From Bacteroidales bacterium (GTDB lineage Bacteria; Bacteroidota; Bacteroidia; Bacteroidales; Paludibacteraceae), in the NCBI GenBank assembly GCA_015654525.1, contig JAATGT010000279.1, positions 1 through 49,852 of the forward strand: a DNA stretch of 49,852 bases, read 5' to 3'. Position numbers and translations under genes: made by a program. The notes beneath the pieces were generated by a model. That model searched no databases, was not told the DNA's origin, and saw nothing but the letters and a program-made list of their open reading frames with translations. Numbering within the stretch: the stretch's first letter is position 1; every line of letters begins with the position of its first letter. Positions 1 through 8,120 of this stretch are shown one piece after another.

Positions 1-1092
1 AAAAACGTAAATAAAAACGACGATCCACTTATTATCAGCTTTACCTCCGGAACTACCGGTAATGCTAAAATGGTATTGTTGGATTGTGTATATCCGCTGG
101 CACATATTATTACCGCTAAATATTGGCACAACTTGCGCGAAGATAGTTTGCACTTAACCATTGCCGACACCGGATGGCTTAAAGCTCTTTGGGGAAAACT
201 TTACGGACAATGGATTGTAGGAGCATGCGTATTTGTTTACGATCACGAGAAATTTACTCCGGCAGCCATGTTGGAAATGATTGAGAAGTATCATATCACA
301 TCACTTTGCGCACCTCCCACTATTTTCCGTTTTCTTATTCGCGAAGACATTTCCAAATACGATTTATCTTCGTTGGAATATTGTACCATTGCCGGTGAGG
401 CATTGAATCCGGCCGTTTATGAACAGTTTTTGAAACTAACCGGCATTAAATTGCGCGAAGGCTACGGACAAAGTGAAACTACGCTTTCGCTCTTTACTTC
501 GCCCTGGATAGAGCCCAAACCGGGATCGATGGGTCTGATAAATCCACATTACGATGTTGATTTGTTGACTCCCGAAGGTCGTTCGGCCGAGGTAGGCGAA
601 CAGGGACAAATTGTGATCCGCACCGATAAACGTTATCCCGAAGGTTTGTTCAAAGGATACTACCGCAACGCCACACTGACAAACGAAGCATGGCACGATG
701 GCGTATATTACACCGGCGACGTGGCCTGGCGCGACGAAGATGGCTATTTCTGGTTTGTGGGACGTGCCGACGACGTGATTAAAAGCTCGGGGTACCGCAT
801 CGGACCATTCGAAGTGGAAAGTGCTTTGATGACACACCCTGCCGTGGTAGAATGTGCCATTACAGGTGTACCGGATGAGATTCGCGGACAAGTGGTGAAA
901 GCTACCATTATTCTTTCAAAGGAATACAAAGATAAAGCGGACGAAAAGCTGGTAAAAGAAATTCAGGCACACGTAAAAAATGTAACTGCTCCGTATAAAT
1001 ACCCCCGTATTATTGAATTTGTGGACGAATTGCCCAAAACAATCAGCGGAAAAATTCGCCGTACCGAAATCAGGGAAGGTGATAAAAAATAA
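1..1092 (+). CDS. AMP-forming acyl-CoA synthetase (5'-truncated by window)
   Basis: The reading frame is open from the first base, so the true start lies outside the window; 363 residues are visible. It activates a carboxylic acid through an acyl-adenylate and transfers it to CoA. The P-loop-like motif [11 protein letters not shown] is encoded at about 43-78. Further on come GYGQSETT, the [17 protein letters not shown] / [20 protein letters not shown] block (A7-A8), and the C-terminal catalytic lysine in TISGKIRR. The [11 protein letters not shown] wording is typical of medium-chain (ACSM-like) or acetyl/propionyl synthetases; the substrate cannot be fixed from sequence. The apparent ATG at 70 is internal, inside the nucleotide-binding motif. 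A REP-like cluster follows the stop by 17 nt. Confidence 0.9.
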   Translation, partial: KNVNKNDDPLIISFTSGTTGNAKMVLLDCVYPLAHIITAKYWHNLREDSLHLTIADTGWLKALWGKLYGQWIVGACVFVYDHEKFTPAAMLEMIEKYHITSLCAPPTIFRFLIREDISKYDLSSLEYCTIAGEALNPAVYEQFLKLTGIKLREGYGQSETTLSLFTSPWIEPKPGSMGLINPHYDVDLLTPEGRSAEVGEQGQIVIRTDKRYPEGLFKGYYRNATLTNEAWHDGVYYTGDVAWRDEDGYFWFVGRADDVIKSSGYRIGPFEVESALMTHPAVVECAITGVPDEIRGQVVKATIILSKEYKDKADEKLVKEIQAHVKNVTAPYKYPRIIEFVDELPKTISGKIRRTEIREGDKK

Positions 1093-1109
1093 ATAACATG
1101 CAATTGCAG

Positions 1110-1190
1110 GTAGAGACAACGCATGCGTTGTCTCTACGGCATGCGTTGTTTCGACCGTTATATGTTTTCAACCGTTATACGTTGTTTCTA
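1110..1190. repeat. REP-like palindrome with degenerate half-units (cluster 1)
   Basis: Positions 1110-1137 are a perfect 28-bp palindrome: GTAGAGACAACGCA followed by its reverse complement. Degenerate right-half copies (GCATGCGTTGTTTCGAC, then ATACGTTGTTTCTAT) follow to about 1190. The same 28-mer recurs at 4167, 5282 and 5598. Such palindrome-plus-half-unit clusters are the expected substrates of REP-associated tyrosine transposases, one of which is encoded at 5341-5931. It separates the convergent acyl-CoA synthetase and 249-residue genes and could also act as a transcript-end hairpin. Confidence 0.85.
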
Positions 1191-1937
1191 TCTGTTTTTC
1201 CATCTTTCGTTGAATTTTTCGTCAAATTTCTTTTTAAATTCGGCATATGGAATATACAAATCCGATTCCTCAAAGCCATAGTCGATAAAAACCACGTAAT
1301 GTTCAAAATCCAATCGGTAATCGGCATGTTCAATGCTAAGAAGATGAAAATAAATAATCCAACCATCGGCATCCAAGTCCTGCACCTGAGGATAATAATG
1401 AAATAAAATAGGCTGAATCATATCTATAAATTCATACAAACGCTGGTCTTTCCAGTCGAATGAATCCTGAAACTTATCTTTTATCAATTCGTAGAGCTCC
1501 GATTTTTGTTTTTCGGTCAAACCCTGAATTGTATCAAAAATAGTACGGCTGAAATAATCTGCATCCTTCTTCTTTTTTTCCCAACGCTCAAAATCGGGAT
1601 ATTTTTCACGTAGGTTTACGTTCTCTTTCTGATCACGCTTCAGATTATACAGTTCCAACAGGAACCGATGTCCCGTACGTTTTACAATCCGCTCAATGGC
1701 TTCCCACACAGCCGGTCGGTGTTCGGTTTCAAATACCGGATATTGATACCGTATCAGTTTGTGCACAGCCGGAGCCAGCTCACTCATTACCGGTAGGTAC
1801 ACATTTGTGTAGAACAACTCATCATCAAGAGTCGGTTCTACAAACTCCGTTGAGCCACGCCGAAAATACCAGTTATTCTCGTCGTACCACCACTCGAACT
1901 CCGAACGTTCCAAATCATCATCATCATCTTCAAACAT
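1188..1937 (-). CDS. uncharacterised acidic protein (249 aa)
   Basis: I do not recognise this protein. It begins with the acidic run MFEDDDDDLERSEFEWW and is rich in Trp, Tyr, Asp and Glu. It has no signal peptide or membrane segment, so it is probably cytoplasmic. The middle (about 100-180) is strongly charged and looks helical (EKYPDFERWEKKKKDADYF), and the C-terminus is basic. It starts 34 nt after the stop of the 402-residue gene, so the two are probably co-transcribed. The 3' end touches a REP-like cluster at 1110-1190. Codon use looks like its neighbours. Confidence 0.7.
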   Translation of the reverse strand: MFEDDDDDLERSEFEWWYDENNWYFRRGSTEFVEPTLDDELFYTNVYLPVMSELAPAVHKLIRYQYPVFETEHRPAVWEAIERIVKRTGHRFLLELYNLKRDQKENVNLREKYPDFERWEKKKKDADYFSRTIFDTIQGLTEKQKSELYELIKDKFQDSFDWKDQRLYEFIDMIQPILFHYYPQVQDLDADGWIIYFHLLSIEHADYRLDFEHYVVFIDYGFEESDLYIPYAEFKKKFDEKFNERWKNR

Positions 1938-1971
1938 AATAGTATCGTTTATTTTTTATAATAACTTGTTT

Positions 1972-3180
1972 TCATTCAGCCAAAACCAGTTCTTCTTCAT
2001 CAACAATGGAAATTTCCTCGGTAAAGAAATTTTTCAGAATTTGATCTTCTTTTCGTTCTGTTGGATCATTTGGTTGTATTTCGGTGAGATGCCACATCCC
2101 TGCTTTTTTCAATGCTTGTTTTAATTTAGGAACCGTATCAAAATCCGTATTGGTGTAAAAACTAAATTTATCCAGCCCTATATATTTGGAATCTTCCAAC
2201 TGTATGCCCAACTCTTTATGTAGTATGGCACCTTCGGGCGTTATTGGCGACGACAATGGAAGAAAACTGAGTAACAACACAGCACCATCCTGTTTTATAA
2301 ACGGAAAATACCCGATAGGCTTGCCAGAAATATCAAGAGCACGTATAAGACGCTGGCCATTAATTCCGGTAACAACTTTAGGGATTAGAAACGACAAACT
2401 AAAAATAAGATTCCGATACGAATTATCTTTGCAATCCATTCTTTCGGACGAACGACGCAATGCATGATTCTGAATGTATACCGGAAGTCCGATTTTCGTT
2501 TTTATCTGATTCATCACCTGCTTCATCGTTTGGGAATTTTCCTCTTCCAACACTTTCATCGGAATCTCAGCCCAAATGGGAGCAGGCTCTTTTGCTTCCG
2601 AAAACAAATTATAATATGCCAACCGGTACGATGAATGGATTTTTCCATCAATAAAAAAGTTTTTACGCTCGGGTTCAACGGATGAAACTGTAATCAGGTT
2701 TTCCATCCTACCATTCATCAAATTGGGATGCGCTTCTTCTTTACCCATATAGTAACGATAGTTAGGAAGGCTGACGTACATAAAAAGTGTCCTTGACATC
2801 TCGTTTGCACGAACCGCGTAATGGTCTTCCGGATGGGCATTTGTATATTTCAACAACGGATCTTTTATTTTTTCTAAAAGTTCAATTTGATCCGGAGCTA
2901 AATTATCTTCGTGTTTGTCAAAATTGCGCAACTTAAATATAAGCGTCATTCCGTAAGTGATATATTCCCTAAAAGTGATATTGAATTTAGGATCTCCGTA
3001 AAATGTAGTCTTTTCGTAGTGCGCAACCACCTGATTGAAAAATTGAATATAAGAACGCGGAACGCGACTTCCCTTTTCGGCCCGTACTCTGTAGGGAGTA
3101 TGTTTTGTGATCATAATATAGTGCTTCGTGCGTTTCGACAACCGATCGAACGTCGAAGCTTCCAATCCTATCAACACCAT
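1972..3180 (-). CDS. uncharacterised protein (402 aa), possibly 5'-frameshifted
   Basis: I do not recognise this family. The protein is soluble, without signal peptide or membrane helices, and ends in an acidic tail (IVDEEELVLAE). The first in-frame ATG is at 3180, but the frame stays open upstream. A second start, ATG at 3287, opens MSKKKRNVNKAGS in another frame. One extra base in the C4 run (G4 on the plus strand, 3246-3249) would join them into one smooth N-terminus. The gene may therefore really begin at 3287 and carry a one-base deletion or sequencing error. It lies upstream of the 249-residue gene in a likely two-gene operon. Confidence 0.65.
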   Translation of the reverse strand: MVLIGLEASTFDRLSKRTKHYIMITKHTPYRVRAEKGSRVPRSYIQFFNQVVAHYEKTTFYGDPKFNITFREYITYGMTLIFKLRNFDKHEDNLAPDQIELLEKIKDPLLKYTNAHPEDHYAVRANEMSRTLFMYVSLPNYRYYMGKEEAHPNLMNGRMENLITVSSVEPERKNFFIDGKIHSSYRLAYYNLFSEAKEPAPIWAEIPMKVLEEENSQTMKQVMNQIKTKIGLPVYIQNHALRRSSERMDCKDNSYRNLIFSLSFLIPKVVTGINGQRLIRALDISGKPIGYFPFIKQDGAVLLLSFLPLSSPITPEGAILHKELGIQLEDSKYIGLDKFSFYTNTDFDTVPKLKQALKKAGMWHLTEIQPNDPTERKEDQILKNFFTEEISIVDEEELVLAE

Positions 3181-3618
3181 AAATTTACGAGCCGTATTAC
3201 TGAAATCATCAAAATAAGTCTTTGTTATGGCAACACGTGATTGCAGGGGCTTCCGGCTTTGTTCACATTTCTTTTTTTCTTACTCATAATATGTTTTTTT
3301 GTAGGTTAACATTCAGATAAACAGTCTTGAAACCCGTAACTATTTACCTGTAACTACCATATTCCATCACTTCGACCAGACTGTCCGGTTTCTCTCAGTC
3401 AGCATATTTCTCTTGGTTACCAAAAGAAAGGTATAGGAATTATCAATCAATGTTGTTTAGTTAAGCACACTGAATACACCGATTTTACAGAATATGTAAA
3501 GTTGATTTGATTATTATATTTTGATAATACGCATTTAAACTGAAATTTTTATTCTGCTTTTTTTTCGTCTAATCCGTGTATTCTGTGTGCGAATCCTTAT
3601 CTTAACGACATTGAATTA
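3181..3618. other. intergenic region without a clear gene
   Basis: Apart from the possible 5' extension of the 402-residue gene (to 3287), I see no coding region. Positions 3310-3355 (attcagataaacagtcttg, then gtaac-type words) resemble the stretch at 14750-14800 (attcaggcaaacagccttg, then repeated cttgtaa), so this may be a decayed copy of a small dispersed repeat. The remainder is AT-rich and unremarkable. Confidence 0.4.
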
Positions 3619-4086
3619 TCAATGATGTTTATATACTGTGATTCCATTAGCCTCAAAAGCCTCAACCGCCGATTGAGCATCTAAAGCTGCTATAGCAACA
3701 TAAATATCGGGGTTGTATAGATAGAGGAGGAAAAACATTTTGGGTCTTTTGCCTAATACAACTACAGGGAAATAGGTTACCAGACCTTCCCTGTAACATA
3801 CAGACACATCCTTGAACTCTTTATAAGGATAGGTCTCGGCATGCGATATGTTGGACAAAAAAATTCTTTGTTTGTTTTTTTTCAACCTGTACGCTAAGAT
3901 AAGCAGCAACAATAATGCCGCCACACCTGCGTATATATGACTCATTAAAAGTTCTTTATCTGAATGGAATATAATTGCTCCGACTATACATAAAATAATG
4001 TTTAACTGTATCATCGGAACAGCAATTCTATTCTTTATTTCGATATAATGATCATTGATCACAAAATTTTTTTCTGAGTATTCCAT
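3619..4086 (-). CDS. uncharacterised membrane protein (155 aa)
   Basis: This is a small protein with two adjacent hydrophobic segments at about residues 23-41 (VPMIQLNIILCIVGAIIF) and 51-66 (IYAGVAALLLLLILAY). A basic turn (RLKKNKQR) and a soluble C-terminal half follow. The layout, a short N-terminal strand region, a two-helix hairpin and a cytoplasmic beta-rich tail, recalls small PH-like membrane proteins, but I cannot name the family. It stands alone on the minus strand, with 438 bp on the upstream-gene side and a REP cluster about 80 bp upstream of its start. Confidence 0.65.
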   Translation of the reverse strand: MEYSEKNFVINDHYIEIKNRIAVPMIQLNIILCIVGAIIFHSDKELLMSHIYAGVAALLLLLILAYRLKKNKQRIFLSNISHAETYPYKEFKDVSVCYREGLVTYFPVVVLGKRPKMFFLLYLYNPDIYVAIAALDAQSAVEAFEANGITVYKHH

Positions 4087-4166
4087 GTTTTTCGATTTAA
4101 ATTACTATCTCCTAGCACAGGCTTCACCCCTCACTAATATAACCATTATTTTATTTTTTCTATTCC

Positions 4167-4251
4167 GTAGAGACAACGCATGCGTTGTCTCTACCAGCAT
4201 GCGTTGTCTCTACCAGCATGCGTTGTTTCTACCAGCATGCGTTGTTTCTAC
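4167..4251. repeat. REP-like palindrome plus three 19-bp half-units (cluster 2)
   Basis: Positions 4167-4194 are the same perfect 28-bp palindrome as at 1110. It is followed head-to-tail by three 19-bp units CAGCATGCGTTGTYTCTAC at 4195-4213, 4214-4232 and 4233-4251. The units are right half-palindromes with a CAG linker; the first has C and the last two have T at the variable base. The array lies 13 bp past the end of the 321-residue gene and behaves as an intergenic, gene-end repeat. Confidence 0.9.
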
Positions 4252-4264
4252 AACAGCAAAAAAC

Positions 4265-5230
4265 TCAGCTCAATATTTTGTACCAATCAAACTTCTCTTT
4301 ACTTGCAATAGAAACTTCTACTGAACCCCGACACATTTCTACTATTTTACCGGCACCGGTATGCCATATTTTTTGTATTTCGTCAGTAAATCCGCGCGAC
4401 ACCATGATGGGGGTCAATGCATCACCTTTTTCGCCCATGGCCATCTGTAATGCACAGTCTTGTGCTATGAGCCAATAATGTATTTCCAACTGATTGAATG
4501 TTATCTCTTCCTTGTTCAACAGAATACACTTATTGCGCAGACTATAGAAGGAACTTTCGGGCACAACTTCAAAAAATTTCTCCCGGTTTTTCCGGCGATT
4601 GAAATGTAAATTGGTAAACAACACTTCTTCCATCACCAGCAAGGTAAGATGCAGGGTGATCGTCCAATTTTGATTTGGTGGAATGGTGAGGGCATGCATA
4701 TTTATAGTCTCGGCATTGCCTTCCATAAACGGTTTCCGGTAACTGAAATAATCGTTGATAAGATTGGCTGTCAAAGCATCTATTTGCTCCCGGGGAGTAT
4801 CCGGTTGGTGTGCCAGCATTTCCGGCGAAAGTTTTACTCCCTGAGCTTCGCACTGAATTACGAAATTTTTCAGCCCGTTTTGTGTCGCATTTTCGACCAA
4901 CACCCGAAAACGCTCTGGTAAAAACACATCATCCCATTCGAAATCTGTCTTGTTTTCAATCTCGTAATATGAACGAAGCTTCAAAGCGCCATAATGCGGA
5001 AGTTTAGTAAACGAATCCAGGTATACTTCCTTAACTCCATCGCTATTTATACCGTAATCATACCCGCAAGTCATCACAAGAATTGGATTCTCTGGATCAT
5101 CCGGCTCTGCCAGTTCTTCTGGCGGCATACCTAAAAATTCTTCTACATCGGGATTCTCTGCCGAATATTTTTCGAACCACAACATATCCACTTTATACAG
5201 TGCAAATCGCATTTCTTCTGTTCTATCCAT
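4265..5230 (-). CDS. uncharacterised protein (321 aa)
   Basis: I do not recognise this protein. It starts MDRTEEMRFALYKVDMLWFEKYS and has no signal peptide or clear membrane segment. The N-terminal 50 residues are acidic and Pro-rich (PPEELAEPDDPENP), followed by mixed alpha/beta sequence. The gene is flanked on both sides by REP-like clusters (4167-4251 and 5282-5345). With the 249- and 402-residue genes it forms a run of unknown minus-strand genes of similar soluble, acidic character. No common motif between them was found by eye. Confidence 0.65.
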   Translation of the reverse strand: MDRTEEMRFALYKVDMLWFEKYSAENPDVEEFLGMPPEELAEPDDPENPILVMTCGYDYGINSDGVKEVYLDSFTKLPHYGALKLRSYYEIENKTDFEWDDVFLPERFRVLVENATQNGLKNFVIQCEAQGVKLSPEMLAHQPDTPREQIDALTANLINDYFSYRKPFMEGNAETINMHALTIPPNQNWTITLHLTLLVMEEVLFTNLHFNRRKNREKFFEVVPESSFYSLRNKCILLNKEEITFNQLEIHYWLIAQDCALQMAMGEKGDALTPIMVSRGFTDEIQKIWHTGAGKIVEMCRGSVEVSIASKEKFDWYKILS

Positions 5231-5250
5231 AATATTATTTTTTGGTTGGA

Positions 5251-5282
5251 TTTATTGGTTTATTGGTTTATTGGTTTATTGG
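5251..5282. repeat. four tandem 8-bp units
   Basis: TTTATTGG is repeated four times without interruption at 5251-5282, directly abutting the REP-like cluster and about 20 bp upstream of the 321-residue gene start. A simple repeat of this type can change copy number by slippage and would alter promoter spacing for that gene. Confidence 0.85.
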
Positions 5283-5345
5283 TAGAGACAACGCATGCGT
5301 TGTCTCTACGTCATGCGTTGTTTCTACGTCATGCGTTGTTTCAAT
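5282..5345. repeat. REP-like palindrome plus 18-bp half-units (cluster 3)
   Basis: The perfect 28-bp palindrome lies at 5282-5309, followed by half-units GTCATGCGTTGTTTCTAC (5310-5327) and a diverging copy (5328-5345). The last unit runs into the 3' end of the RAYT gene, whose stop codon is at 5341-5343. Compared with cluster 2 the linker is GT instead of CAG, so each cluster has its own half-unit version. Confidence 0.9.
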
Positions 5346-5931
5346 CATTTTCCGTTTTATTTTTTGCCGGATTAAATTTATCTTCTTCCCATTTTGCCGG
5401 ATTGTTTTTAATATAATTCGCAATCCTTATATACGATTCTTCATCGCGAATAATTATATCGTAAAAACGTTCTTGCCAATCAAATTCGTAACCCAAGCGG
5501 TGTGCATGTTTTGTTACCGCCGATTTGTATGACCCGATAATGGACGATATTGTATTTGATCCCTGATGTTGATATCGTTTTTGTCCGGGTATTTCCGGTA
5601 GAGACAACGCATGCGTTGTCTCTACATTATGCGTTGTTCCATTATCCGTTTCCCGTTTATTTCCATTCAATGCCAAAATGCCATGTATATGATTTGGCAT
5701 TACCTGAAATACATCCAACGTAATGTTTTTTGCATGGTTTTTTATTTCGTACCAAAGCACATCCGCCAACACGCCAACATGCGATAATTGCATGTTGGCA
5801 TCAACAATATCACCAAAATAACATTCCATCCCTTTTGTACAAATGGTAATAAAATAGGCAGCATCATTCCCATAATCCCACCACGATGCACGGGCAGACG
5901 GAATACGATATTTATTCCGGAATTTTTTCAT
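5341..5931 (-). CDS. REP-associated tyrosine transposase (RAYT, Y1/HUH family)
   Basis: This is a 196-residue HUH single-strand transposase of the TnpA-REP type; such enzymes bind and cut REP hairpins with a tyrosine nucleophile. The N-terminal strand is YFITICTKGMECYFG. The metal-binding HUH motif is H81-I-H83 in VMPNHIHGIL. A segment SNTISSIIGSYKSAVTKHAH lies at about 125-144. The C-terminal SYIRIANYIKNNPAKW holds the candidate nucleophile (Y173, with Y167 as an alternative). Length fits the family. Residues 98-112 (GTTHNVETTHALSLP) are encoded by a REP unit at 5598-5640, in the variable loop between the two conserved blocks; the frame is kept. Both catalytic parts are intact. The gene sits only 3 bp after the 302-residue gene and has REP clusters downstream. 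Confidence 0.92.
   Translation of the reverse strand: MKKFRNKYRIPSARASWWDYGNDAAYFITICTKGMECYFGDIVDANMQLSHVGVLADVLWYEIKNHAKNITLDVFQVMPNHIHGILALNGNKRETDNGTTHNVETTHALSLPEIPGQKRYQHQGSNTISSIIGSYKSAVTKHAHRLGYEFDWQERFYDIIIRDEESYIRIANYIKNNPAKWEEDKFNPAKNKTEND
5598..5640. repeat. REP-like unit inside the RAYT gene
   Basis: The perfect 28-bp palindrome is at 5598-5625, followed by one 15-bp half-unit (ATTATGCGTTGTTCC). It is read on the minus strand as GTTHN plus VETTHALSLP, and because the unit is a palindrome both strands encode VETTHALSL in this frame. It is identical to the three intergenic palindromes, which suggests recent movement or conversion. Confidence 0.9.
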
Positions 5932-5934
5932 TCA

Positions 5935-6843
5935 TCACCCCTTTACCATCTTCACCGCCAAATTATACTGTTCGTCGCCGGGCAGAGTGATGGTTAATGT
6001 TTGGGTTTGGTAGCCTATTTTGGTAATTATCACGGTGTAGATGCCCGGAGCAATAGTTTTAATCTGAAATCCACCCTTTTCGGCCGATTGTTTTACTATT
6101 GGTTTGGCTACGTCGTCCTTAAGCGTAAAAGTAGCGGTAGCATTGGGTATGCCTGCACCTGTTTCGGCATCGGTTATTTTGGCTATCACTTGCATCACAT
6201 CGGTAGGCAGGTCTATCTTACGAATGGTTTTATATTCGGAGTAAAACTTAGGCTCAGAACTGCGTATAATCTCTACTTCCTTATCCATATAGCTCAAAAC
6301 TGTATCGGCTCTTTTGTATGCTTCGGCCAGGTAGCTGGTTGTACTCTTCTTATCAACTTCCGACTTGCCAGATTCCGAATTCAATGCTTCAAACTGTGTA
6401 GTTATATCCATCAATATTTTTTGTGTGGCTGCATTCAATTCGTATTTTTCAAGATTAATCAGCAAAGCATCCACCTTACTATAAATCATCTTTGCATAGG
6501 CTATCAAATCCAGTTCATCCATTCGATTCATATCCGTTTTCGAAAGGTTGGTTGTTTCCAACAGTAGATTATCTTTCGTACGAGTAGCATAAGCCTGAAG
6601 TCTTCGTTGCGTTTCCAGAAGTTCAGCAATCAGTTTAGCCTTCAGTTGCCTTTCCTGTTCGGTCAACTCTTTATTACCTTCCTGTTGCAGCTTTTTGTAA
6701 GTTTGTATTTCCAGAATAGCAGCATCAAGCTCGTTTAAATACTCCTGCGCATTAGGCAGTTTGGCAACAATAGATGAATTAGTGCCAAATAACACCTGCA
6801 ATATCAGGTATTTTCTCAGTTTTTCTAATTGAATAGTTGTCAT
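5935..6843 (-). CDS. coiled-coil protein with C-terminal carboxypeptidase-regulatory-like domain
   Basis: This 302-residue protein has no signal peptide. Residues about 1-210 are helical and charged with coiled-coil character (KKLQQEGNKELTEQERQLKA). Residues about 215-300 form a beta-sandwich of the CarboxypepD_reg type: VIAKITDAETGAGIPNATAT, then GGFQIKTIAPGIYTVIITK and GYQTQTLTITLPG. Such domains are common in Bacteroidota envelope proteins, but lack of a signal makes the location uncertain. A role is not evident. The RAYT gene follows after 3 bp. Upstream lies a 1.28-kb region without clear genes. Confidence 0.75.
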   Translation of the reverse strand: MTTIQLEKLRKYLILQVLFGTNSSIVAKLPNAQEYLNELDAAILEIQTYKKLQQEGNKELTEQERQLKAKLIAELLETQRRLQAYATRTKDNLLLETTNLSKTDMNRMDELDLIAYAKMIYSKVDALLINLEKYELNAATQKILMDITTQFEALNSESGKSEVDKKSTTSYLAEAYKRADTVLSYMDKEVEIIRSSEPKFYSEYKTIRKIDLPTDVMQVIAKITDAETGAGIPNATATFTLKDDVAKPIVKQSAEKGGFQIKTIAPGIYTVIITKIGYQTQTLTITLPGDEQYNLAVKMVKG

Positions 6844-7070
6844 AACATAGATTTTTTTGTTTGTTAATAATGATTTTTTTTTGATGTGATTTTTATAAAC
6901 AATTCGCTTTTCCTGATTTATTTTCTATGACTTTATATGTTACAATTAATGTCCTAAATGATTACCGTCTGTCTTCATTTTTAATAAAGTATTGAATATT
7001 TGATGTATATACTGCATGTTTTGATCTTACTGTTTGTTTATATGGTTATTTTAAGATGTATTTTGATCGT

Positions 7071-7255
7071 TTTGCTAACACTTTTCTTTTGTTTGCTAAC
7101 ACTTATGATTGTTTGTTTGGCCATAAGATTTGTTTGTTAATACTTTTGATTGCCATGTTAACATTAATGATTCATTTGCTAACACTTATGATTCTTATGT
7201 TTAGTCATAAGATTCTTTTGCTAATACTTATGATCATCATGTTTCCTCCTAAGAT
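7071..7255. repeat. degenerate tandem repeats (about 83-bp period, 19-bp core)
   Basis: The core TTTGCTAACACTTATGATT is exact at 7092-7110 and 7175-7193. Variants lie at 7071 (start only), 7133-7151, 7154-7172 and 7217-7235. A second word CATAAGATT recurs at about 7122 and 7205, again 83 bp apart, and CTAAGATT near 7249. This gives two copies of an 83-84-bp unit, each made of smaller related pieces. No function is known to me. Confidence 0.75.
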
Positions 7256-8088
7256 TGCTTTACAAACTAATTAGATTCATTTGTGAACCTTACAACGGGA
7301 TGTAACAATGCCAATGTAGGTCGTTACCTACCGACAGTTCAATTTGTCTTAATATGTATGTTTATTGTGAATGGTTTTCCAACGAAATGCAACCGCACAG
7401 TGTGACGGGTCAGGAAAACGAAGCGCAGAATGTGCGCATTGGATGGTCTGTTGTCGCAACAGGTAAATTTTTTCAGCCCACAGCTTGTAAAGGCACGATT
7501 CAAGGAAAACATCCATATTGGTACTATTTAGATTTTAGGTGATAGATAGCAAGTCTATAATTCATCAATCAAAACACTCTTCAACAGAGATCAACAGCAA
7601 TAATTTTCAGTGCAAATATATGCGCTATTATTTTAATTTGCAATAGATATTATGGTCGTTTTGTTCTCTTTTAATTCAGAAATTCTCAATTCTGACGAAA
7701 AAAATTACAATTTGTTATTTCAAGTAATTAATTTATTGGATTTTACAAATATGGTTAATGTTTGCTAATACATAAATATTTAACCTTTTATTGTTGTAGT
7801 TTCAATATACTTGTTTTTGTTTTGATAATAACCTTATTATAAAGCCTCAGATTGGGCATTAATCGAAAAAACGGGTTTATATAACATGCCGACCTTTCAG
7901 AACCGGCTCAGAAGCTGCTTTGAGTGCCTTCAAATAAGCTGCAACAAGCCTGCATGGGCAGAAATACATACAGAGGACACGATCATTAGAAATCCACTGC
8001 TCGCTACAACTGAAAAAACACAGTCCGAAAATGCTGATTTTTCTGAATTAAAATTCAATCACATACACAGTTTCTTTGAAAAAAGCAT

Positions 8089-8096
8089 TACTTTTG
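8089..8096 (+). promoter_or_regulatory. probable -7 box of upp
   Basis: TACTTTTG matches the Bacteroidota -7 consensus TAnnTTTG and lies 24 bp before the upp start codon. No clean TTG -33 element is visible at the usual 19-21 bp spacing, so this rests on the -7 box only. Confidence 0.45.
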
Positions 8097-8120
8097 TGTC
8101 CGAAAAAAAACAGAAAGTAA

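Larger units (their letters stand above)
6844..8120. other. 1.28-kb gene-poor region
   Basis: The short open frames at 7056-7274, 7354-7542 and 7886-8149 have no protein-like features: the first is hydrophobic repeat translation and the others lack domains. The region contains degenerate tandem repeats at 7071-7255 and an AT-rich stretch (7560-7850). Positions 7370-7540 are less AT-rich and could be decayed coding DNA. The last 30 bp hold the probable upp promoter. Confidence 0.5.

Noticed and set aside
1098-1406. 102-residue plus-strand frame after the acyl-CoA synthetase
   Set aside because: It begins in the REP palindrome and then runs antisense to the 249-residue gene; translation of repeats only.
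4167-4251. Possible CRISPR array (palindromic 19-bp repeats)
   Set aside because: Units are directly adjacent with no unique spacers, and a RAYT gene is nearby; this is a REP-type cluster.
7056-7274. Hydrophobic 72-residue open frame
   Set aside because: It is the translation of the tandem repeats; the repeat period of 83 is not a multiple of three and no start signal is seen.
7354-7542. 62-residue open frame in the gene desert
   Set aside because: No domain, no promoter box and no neighbour; possibly decayed coding DNA but not supportable.
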